From: Zygnema cylindricum
Lineage: Eukaryota > Streptophyta > Zygnematophyceae > Zygnematales > Zygnemataceae
NCBI GenBank assembly: GCA_037447655.1
Contig: JBBHKE010002204.1
Coordinates: 1 to 51,260 of the forward strand
Direction: 5' to 3'
DNA length: 51,260 nucleotides
Part shown: positions 43,875 through 51,260 of the stretch, in pieces
Numbering within the stretch: the stretch's first letter is position 1
How the letters are laid out: every line of letters starts with the position of its first letter
Notes under the pieces: model-generated
Told to the model about the DNA's origin: nothing
Database searches by the model: none
The model's input: only the letters and a program-made list of their open reading frames with translations
Program-made: the position numbers and the translations under genes

Positions 43875-43922
43875 AAATTATTACCGTTGTGCCTGCTTTA
43901 AAAATTTCAAATGTTTGTGCAA

Positions 43923-45470
43923 TGAACACACCGTCTGAAACCTGGGGGACAACGGTAGCTAGGACGGGGGTGTCCCCAGCCAAAAAACGGGAAACAAGAG
44001 TAGAGGCAATAAGACACCAACTTTCTAAATAGGCAGCGGGAGCAACACGAGCAGTGGATAATAGACCCAACCCCCTAGTAGAGACAGGGAGGGATGCCTC
44101 AATGCAGGCCGATGGCCCAGACTCGTGATCGAAGGCCTCACAACCTAACAGAGTGTGGAGGACGTTCATGAGGCAATCGTCAAAAGTCGAGAGAGAGGAG
44201 ACAAACCTCGAGGTGGGAGGGGAAGTACAAGTAAGGTAAGAAGGGTGGTGGGGAAAACACCTGGTTAACATAGCAAAAGCCACTTTGGGATCGGAAAGGT
44301 GAGGAAGGTCGTCCACTTGAGCCAGATTTGTTTGTAAAGCATCATGAAGATATTGGGTCACGAAAGTATCCAAACCAATGAGGCAACCAAACAAACGATT
44401 ACCATCGGAGGGAGAAAGGGTTTGGAAACCAGGAGGGGTAGTAAAGGAAAGTGGAATATCTTGAAGAGACCAAATAACAAACTTCGAAAGCTCAACTGAA
44501 AGGTTGAGTTCGGCTAAACATTCCTTGAAAAAATCATATGCCAACATGACTTGTTCTCTAGGCCCAATAATGTGCGTATCATCTGCAACGGAAGGAAAGA
44601 GGCAAGAAAGGAAGGCGGCTGCAAAAGCACGAAGGGCCTGGTAATGGGCAAGGGCGAACAAAGGTCCGCCGAGAGGGTCGCCTTGGCGAGTGCCAGTCGC
44701 AAAGGTGAGAGGAATGAGATGACCATCGGCCGAGAAGGAAAGTCTGCTTGTCAAAGAATAGAAAGCCCTCACAAAGGGGAATAATTGGACAATGGGAAAT
44801 GGAGCCGCCATAAGCTCTAAAAAAATCAAGTTCCGATCCACCGTATTAAAGGCATTGGAAACGTCGACTTGAAGGACCAACCAATCCGGATGTACATCCA
44901 ACAAAGCCCGAATCCCGTGGACCAAGGCCTCACAACCTCCTCTCGTGGCCACTCCAAACTGGTGAGGAGAGAAATAATCATGGAAAGTTGGTTGGAGCTG
45001 GAGACATATCGCACGAGCCACCATTCTATATAAAACCTCTTCCACTGCAATATGGCGGATCCCACCATTAGGTTTGGCGACTGCCACAAGGCGGAACGCG
45101 GTGAGAAGATCACAAATCCGAGGTGGAACATCCCCACTAGCAATAAGAGAACATACTCGAAAAAACACATCGAATCCCCAGGCACCACATCGAATCCTCA
45201 GGCACCCGATTCAGGGGGCAAGACATCGTGAAACAACACATATACTGTGCCCGAGAGAGCCCTCACTGAAAGGTGAGAAGAAGAGCTAAGAGCCTTAATG
45301 AAAACCTCTCGATCTAAAGTAAAACTCTCAGAAGGCTCAAAAGCGTGGATGGAAGGGGGTAAAGGGTAAGGTGCAGGGGGGTGGAGAGCTCGAAAGACCT
45401 CAATAGTGGAAAAAGATCCGGGGGCAGGGGTGAAATGTATAAAAGCCTCATATAAAAAAACGTAGCTTGC
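43923..45470 (-). pseudogene. LINE-type reverse transcriptase fragment
   Basis: The minus-strand frame (45168 down to 43831) has the RT blocks in order: VAVAKPNGGIRHIAVEEVLY, LVLQVDVSNAFNTVDRNLI (catalytic Asp), TGTRQGDPLGGPLFALAH, VADDTHIIGP (catalytic Asp-Asp, with Val where Tyr, Phe or Ala is usual) and LSVELSKFVIW. This is the non-LTR type. No endonuclease is visible. Upstream of 45168 a related frame continues out of phase to about 45460. At the 3' side there is no untranslated region or poly(A): the frame passes directly at 43922/43923 into the antisense of the WRKY zinc-finger exon and ends at 43831. Codons 1-416 or so are LINE, the last 30 are antisense WRKY. The element is truncated at both ends. 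Confidence 0.85.
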
Positions 45471-46240
45471 GTTAGTGTATAGAGTTCAAAACTATCCTTG
45501 GGTTAACCTATTTTCAACTCAAATGACATTCGTTCCAAATTATTTTCTTAATCATGCTCAATTTTTTTTTACAGAAAACCACAACCTTAGTCAATGTAAA
45601 AGAATGCTTTTGGTGAAAAATCTACGAAAGAAAATCATAAGTTTCCATCCAAATATTTGTTATATTCATTGTGGAGAATCGAGCGCGTGCGATACTTTGG
45701 TACATTTTGGTTCGCGTCGACGATTCAGTTTGAAATGAGTACGTTTGAAGTATCGTACAATTTAAGTTTGTAACTATGCAAGTTTGGAGTTCCGTACGGA
45801 GCACATGTAAGAATTCTTTTATGTTTTGTTTTGAAAAAGCGCGTTCGCATGTTTGAAGAAAGCGCGTCCGCCTCTTACCTGCGCTCCTTCTTCCACTGGC
45901 TTCCCGCGTACCTTGTTCGTGAAGTCGCGGCCTAGTGCTTGCTAGTCGTGCACTCTACGTTAGTAAAACAGTTATTTAAGAGCAGTAGAGCGGGTTCACA
46001 TTTTACCTTTGATTAGGTATTCGGATCATTGCCGTTGTAAGGAGTGTAAGAGTGAGGAGAAAACATATGCTGTAAAGAAGCAGCTTCGGCCAATATATAA
46101 AATTTCATTTTGGCCGATTGTCAATTTTTTTGTGTATGCTTCCGCTGTGAGCTATGTGTTTGTCTCTATCTCTCGACCCTTTACGAGAAAAATAAAGCTA
46201 ATGCATCTATTTTTTTCGGTACTTTGAATAGCAAAATTTG
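45471..46240. other. No gene recognised
   Basis: I looked for the missing 3' half of the copy-2 zinc-finger exon to the right of the LINE fragment and did not find it. A small plus-strand frame at 46009-46227 starts MIRYSDHCRCKECKSEEK and turns hydrophobic; no family recognised. Confidence 0.45.
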
Positions 46241-46665
46241 GAAATTGAAAAATGTATGTTCAACGTTGACCACTGAGCATTGGCCATTAAACTCCATTGG
46301 CCAATAAACATTGATTACTGTCCTCGAACATCAGACAAGGGATATTAGATGATTAAACATCAAAACATTGTGTATTGAAACTGAACTTTCGGATTGGGAT
46401 AATGAATATTGAAATAGAAATATTGAAAATAAAGTATTTTACACTCAACCTTGAAACATTGAGTACAGAGTTTGAATACTAAAGACTCAACATTGTATGT
46501 TGACCATTGAACATTAAGCATCAGCGATAAATGTAACGTTTCGCAGTTTAAAGCTGAGCGTTGAATATCTAGACTTGAACCTTACTCTATGGTCACTTAA
46601 TCTGAACATTTAACAATATATTAATTCCGATCATGAACGTTGAACATAAGACATTGTATCCCAAA
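46240..46665 (+). repeat. Degenerate (CATTGAA/TTGAACATT)n repeat
   Basis: ACATTGA, GAACATT and TTGAATATT blocks recur about every 10-14 bases. A weaker relative lies at 48690-48800 (TTCAATGTCAAATGTTGAAT). Confidence 0.75.
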
Positions 46666-49495
46666 AAATGAAAAACTGGTTTAATTAGGATAATTGCGAT
46701 GGTTAAGATGAGAATCATCCAAATTCTAGAAACAAATGACATATGCAACGTAAATACTAATTTTTGGCTTTGCATTTTTAAAGGCTAGATAATAAATTTA
46801 CAAGATCATGGGGGTATATGATAAAAAAAATTGTACTTTCTTGTCGTTATAAACATTAAATACCATTCTCATTAATGTTGTTTTTTTATAATATTTTACA
46901 AATTTAAAATTATGCTTACTCACAAACTAGCTCATTGTTCTTTTTAAATCGATTATTCACGGCTTTCTTATTACTTCCACTCTTAGGTTGGTCCACCACG
47001 TTTATTAACCAAGTCCGTTTTATGGAGTTTTGACATTGAATTGCTCCTTACATCCCTATTAGAGCCAGCAGCACTAGTTCAAGTGTCGAATTTTTTGACG
47101 CAAAACTGTGAATTACTATTAATATAGTTCAAAGGTGGCAAAAATTGATTCACCGTACTGGCTCTTATAGGGATTTGAGGTGTTTTTAATATACATAGAC
47201 TGAGTTACCACGTCATACGCTGTTCAAATCTATGATTGCAATATATCAAATAGATTGTGTGCATTATTTAGTTGTTAAAAGTTACTCTTATTATGAGTTT
47301 TTCTTACAAACATCAGTAAAGAGATGAAAGAAAGTATTTGTTTTAAAACCATCTGGACACACAGGAGAGAAGGGTCACAAGAATGATATTTTCAAGAACA
47401 CTAAAACTCAAAAACTTTTGGCAAACCAGCAAATTAAGGAATCAGTAGTGCCCCTTAGAACATGTAATTAAAACATGAAGTTGCTCAATATAGAAATTGA
47501 CACCCTCAGAAATCTACAGTAGATCAATATGCACTACCATAACAAAAAAATGTTCAGAACCATGAAGGTCGTCGATGTGGACCAGATATGAAGCAACGGT
47601 GAATAAAAAAGTACCCGACAGCTCAAAGCTGCCGAAAAAACTAATATATTTCTATGTCCATCGCTCTCGTATGATGTCGTTGTAATGTTCGTACTTTTCA
47701 AACTTTACTCACCTCATTTTATTACTAAAATACATTTCAAACATCTCGATCCATGGTTTGATACAAAGACTACTCTAAAGCCAAATTACTGGTCATCGTT
47801 AGGGTGGGTGATACAATATCTCGGGAAGTTGAACTTTAGTCAACCATAAATATTTAAATTTGTATATAAAATTTCCTAATTATATTCAGTTCATTGGGGT
47901 GGGTATTCACGTATACTCATGATGTTGATTGGCGATTTAGTCATCAACTAGGAGACCCTTCGAGAAAAAGGGTGAGAAGGCGGAAAACAGAGGCTCTTCC
48001 CCCATTTCGGAATAGAGGAGATGTTGGAGATTAAAGAGGGGTCTCCAGCTTCAGAAGAAGGTAAAAAAGTGGGGATTTTTCTGCTCCCTAGATCTGTTAG
48101 TTTGTGCTCCATCTCACGAATCCTGCGGCACAAATACAGACATGAAATGCAAGTTTCTTCCCAAATGGTATTGGGGGTAAGTAAATACTCGTAAGTAAAT
48201 ACTTTCTCCTTTAAACAAAAAGAGAGGAGATCCTTATTGCCCCTTCTTCTCTGCAAATACCGTCACGTAGATAGGAAGATCTCGAGGAGATACCACTTGA
48301 AACTACCCGATTTGGAGTAAACTATCTTTGTAAACACCAGGGGTTTGATATATGCCCTACGGGTATTCCTCTTTCTGCTATCCCCAAAACTAGAGACTAT
48401 TCTGTATCTAAAGTTTTTTTTTTTTTTCCTCCCCTATTTTGCGGTTTCGAATCTTATACTAATCCGAAAGCTCTCCCTAAATCTATCTTATGCAAAAAAA
48501 ATGATTTTTTTCACCACTAGAAATCGTTGGTGGCCGGATCTCTCTCTCAGCTCATCGGATAGATATTCTACTCTTGGGGTTGATCTTTCTTCTTTTCTTC
48601 TTTTCTTCTTTTCTTCTTTCTTCTTCCTTTGGTTTTTTGGATGAGACTCCTTCCTAACCACAAAACTGAAAAACCAATTTTCACTTCAGAATGCTTTAAT
48701 TTTCAATGCCCAGTGTCTGACATTCGATGGCAACTCTCAATGTTTAACAAATGTTCAATGTCAAATGTTGAATTTTCATTTTCCAGTATTGGAAATTGAT
48801 CATTCAAGGAAGTGACAAAAAAAGATGCATTAGCTGCTTTTTTACAGACAATTGTTCAGACGGATGTTAAAACCTGCAGATTTTTTTCCAGAAGCATTTT
48901 TATATATTGATTGAAGTGTAGTCTAAAAAAAAATGATTCAACACAAGTTTAAATTTTTTTGGAGCGATTAGAAAGTAGGTTTACTCGAGGATAGCTTTGG
49001 ACCTTAATTATAAACTACTGCATCTCCGTTTTTTCTTATGAGGTTAATTTTTTAACTATATATGTTTTGGTGATTGCTTCTAGCACATCTATTTACACAA
49101 TGTTCTTTCTCCGTTCTACTCTTATGATTGAGAATTGTGATTTACGTCAAGTCACACACAAGATTTAGAATTGGGAGTTTAGCAAACCTTGTAATGTTTA
49201 TTCATTATTGGCAAATGATTAAATAAGCTCCACTGGAAGATTCTCGATTCAAAAATCTTACTAGAAAACAGCTAAGTGTCTCGTCTTGCGCTGCTTTTTC
49301 CAACAGATCACTCCACACTAAAATTAAACTGAAAAAATAACAAAAATAGTCTTCGGAACCCTAATTCCGCATACAACACCTAAGAACCTTAAAGAAATAT
49401 CAAAATGTACCAGAAAGTTTTGCACCCACATATTCTATAGAAAACTTTCCTACTCCCTAGTACGTGACTAGAAAAAAGGTGCAAAAATATTCCGT
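46666..49495. other. No gene recognised; AT-rich DNA downstream of WRKY copy 3
   Basis: AT-rich. The minus frame 47948-48256 (102 codons, with LCRRIREMEHKLTDLGSRK) is the least random-looking but has no domain I know. A (TTCTTTTCTTC)-type run lies at 48586-48630. The last part is the 3' flank of the minus-strand exon at 49496-50657. Confidence 0.4.
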
Positions 49496-50657
49496 TCATA
49501 CAAAACTGTTCGAAACCTCTTCTCCGAGAAATAATCGATGATCCATAAAATCCATTACCCGCAAAGAATCTCCTCCTCCCAGAAAAGAAATTGAGTCCGG
49601 AGGAAAATCCGGTTTAGTGGATTCCAAAGATCCATAAGAACGGTTTCTAGGAACTCCTTCAATCCACACTAAATGTGGTGTCGAAATTGACGTAAAACTG
49701 CAGGTCTCAGCCTCAGTTAGAGTTTCTTTTCCGCTACTCGATTTGACTAAAATGGAACATTTTTCCGAATGGGGTGTGAAGGAAGGAATTTTGTTAACAT
49801 TTCCGAAGGAATTTTTAACAAAAGAAGTCTGCGAGGATTGTGTATTTTCAATTTTACTTTTTGAATTCATATCTAATGTTTCGATAGATCCGATCTTACT
49901 CCCACCTTCAGAAAAAACAATTTTCTGCAAACAACCCATGTTAGATTTCACGAGAGTGGAAAAATCATCCAGATTCGTGACGGCATTTAAAACCAAATCT
50001 TTTCGGTGATCGGATAAATCGATTTCCATTTCTTGCCGGTTTCTTTTTTCCAAAATCTCCAAATTTTCCAAAACTACCAAAGTTTGTTCATTTTGGGAAC
50101 TTCTCTCTACCTCTCCCCATTCGGTTGGAATCAATGGTATAGTGTCAAAGGCGTCAAAAAAATCATTTTCCGAAGTTCCTGAAATTGGGGTCGAAGGAAA
50201 ACATTTTTTATCTAAACTCCAAAAGCATTCACCTTCGCTCCCATTCGGTAGTCTTAGGAATTCCAAATCCAAATCCTCCCAATCCGTCGTACTTAATTCA
50301 ATAGGTACATTTGATTTTTGTTCGCCCCTTTCGATACCCACACTTTCAAATTCCACGACTGCAATTTCCATCGATTTCTCCTCTTTTTCACTCGAATTTG
50401 TATCGTTTCCAGAAGCAGAACTGTGGGAATCTTCAGATTTCTCAGCCTCGGAGATTTTGACAGCATGAATATCTGAATCGCTATCTCTTTTTAAATTTTC
50501 ACAAACATCATCGGCTGTACCAGAAACCGGAACAGAATTGTGATTATGTTCTCCCAAATACTGTAGAATCATATCTTTTGGATTTTGCGGATCAAAACTT
50601 ATTGTCCTTTTGCACAAACAATTGAAATTTTTAAAGCGGGCACAGCGGTAATAATTT
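49496..50657 (-). CDS. WRKY-type transcription factor, last exon (copy 3, partial gene)
   Basis: The exon starts at the CTGGCAG acceptor (AG ending at 50658) and codes about 386 residues to a TGA at 49496-49498. It opens NYYRCARFKNFNC, then a spacer and YLGEHNHN: zinc ligands C-X7-C-X23-H-X-H, the Cys spacing of group III WRKY proteins but with a final His instead of their Cys. The open frame can be read 17 codons further upstream, but that part is intron. The rest is Ser/Glu/Asp-rich with acidic-hydrophobic patches (WEDLDLEFLRLP, FFDAFDTIPLIPTEWGEVER) that look like an activation region, and it has no other domain. The heptapeptide exon is not in the window, so it should lie beyond 51260. 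Nothing in this exon is broken, so copy 3 may be functional. Confidence 0.85.
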
Positions 50658-51260
50658 CTGCCAGAAGTGAAACAGAAAGGAAGAGGATACATAATCAATA
50701 AGAGCAAGAATTCAAAAAAGCAACAACAATTGAAACGACAGCCTCTCTCTCCTCCTTTCCCCTCTCACCCTCTCAACCCCTTTCTTCCCCACTCCGCCTC
50801 GCCACAACCTCTCTCCATTTTTAAGCGAATATTTCGCCTCTCTCCCTCTATCTGTCCCTCCCCTATTCTCTTGTCTTTTTATCTCCCCCCTCTCTCTCGC
50901 TCTCCCTGTCACTCTCTCTCCCCCCACTCCACCACTCTCCCTCTCGATCTGTCCGTCACCACCTCTCTACATTTTCACATCCCTCTCTTACTCCCACCCT
51001 CTCCCTCTGTTAATTTCCCTATTTGCTGTCTCCAGAACTTTCCTATCCTACACCCTCTCTATCACAATCTCTTTCCGCTCTCCTTTCTCCCTCTCCCTGC
51101 CTTTTACCCTTGTATCCCTATAATGGTAAAAATTCGCTTTTTCCCCTCTCATCCTCTAGCCCTCTCCATTTCCCCCTATCCTCACTTTCACTCACAATCT
51201 CAGCTTTTCAAAACGACCATCTATCTCCTTTCTATATCCAAGACCTCCCATGCCTCTCTC
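50658..51260 (-). repeat. Intron of WRKY-type copy 3, polypurine on the sense strand
   Basis: Next to the acceptor the first 75 bases match the intron end of copy 2. Beyond about 50735 the plus strand is C/T-rich (so G/A-rich in the transcript) to the window edge, as in intron 2 of copy 2. No exon is visible in it. Confidence 0.75.

Larger units (their letters stand above)
42422..43922 (+). pseudogene. WRKY-type transcription factor gene, copy 2, cut in the zinc finger
   Basis: Three exons can be joined in phase. Exon 1 is 42422-42639 (an in-frame ATG also exists at 42395, but 42422 is the one shared with copy 1). Exon 2 is 43199-43291 and exon 3 starts at 43875. Donors are GTGAGA and GTGGGG; acceptors are CTGCAG and CTGGCAG; both introns are phase 2. 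Exon 1 is Asn/Val/Gly/Glu-rich with a DDGRKQKRE basic patch. Exon 2 opens with RRKRHH (a likely nuclear-localisation patch) and carries DGFVWKKYGQKNIRG, i.e. a WKKYGQK form of the WRKYGQK DNA-contact strand. Exon 3 begins NYYRCACFKNFKC (the two zinc Cys, C-X7-C). The intron after the Arg matches the conserved WRKY-domain intron. At 43922 the match to the intact copy 3 stops and reverse-transcriptase DNA begins. The frame then ends within four codons, so both zinc His are lost and the protein should not bind DNA normally. Confidence 0.85.

Noticed and set aside
44551-44784. 77-codon plus-strand frame
   Set aside because: Antisense of the reverse-transcriptase motifs B and C.
45475-45738. Frame with TENHNLSQCK, looked like a lost HNH zinc-finger half
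   Set aside because: Apart from the short ENHN string it does not align with the intact copy-3 exon in DNA or protein.

Overview
This is eukaryotic nuclear DNA, most likely from a streptophyte (a charophyte alga or an early-diverging plant). I cannot name the species. The argument rests on pieces of WRKY transcription-factor genes, a plant-type family, which keep the classical phase-2 intron directly after the Arg before the zinc finger. Ty1/copia elements with initiator-tRNA-Met type primer-binding sites agree with this. The window is poor in genes and rich in repeats: almost every piece that can be named is a mobile element, a relic of one, or low-complexity DNA. There are no prokaryotic features, rRNA genes or CRISPR arrays, and no complete single-copy gene.

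Layout. 1-600: first exon of a WRKY-type gene on the minus strand, running off the left edge. 1.6-3.7 kb: a roughly 340-bp inverted repeat enclosing a 754-bp non-autonomous hAT element with a perfect 8-bp target duplication. 3.7-4.3 kb: solo copia LTR with a perfect 5-bp target duplication. 4.7-7.8 kb: a 3.1-kb (TCTCCC)-like polypyrimidine tract that starts inside a decayed copia gag gene (7.8-9.3 kb, minus). 10.6-15.2 kb: a copia element with both LTRs, PBS and PPT that has lost its reverse transcriptase and most of RNase H. 16.8-18.2 kb: a TIR element with a partial tandem copy carrying a TA-flanked MITE. 20.5-21.4 kb and 46.2-46.7 kb: degenerate AT-rich satellites. 22.7-33.99 kb: a dense nest of TA-flanked MITEs, two hAT-like families, another copia LTR and more TIR elements. 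34.7-42.0 kb: two direct copies of a roughly 2.5-kb segment around a 10-N assembly gap. 42.4-45.5 kb: a WRKY-type gene (three recognisable exons) broken inside its zinc finger by a LINE-type reverse-transcriptase fragment. 45.5-49.5 kb: AT-rich DNA without a recognisable gene. 49.5-50.66 kb: the intact last exon of a third WRKY-type copy (minus), whose upstream part runs off the right edge.

The most biologically interesting part is the WRKY cluster. The protein has a WKKYGQK variant heptapeptide and a C-X7-C-X23-H-X-H zinc finger. In the 42.4-kb copy the 93-nt heptapeptide exon lies between an almost pure CT intron and an almost pure GA intron. These could pair in the pre-mRNA and loop out that exon without changing frame.

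The mobile elements do not form a pathway. They record a sequence of insertions, several of which can be ordered because they are nested with intact target duplications.
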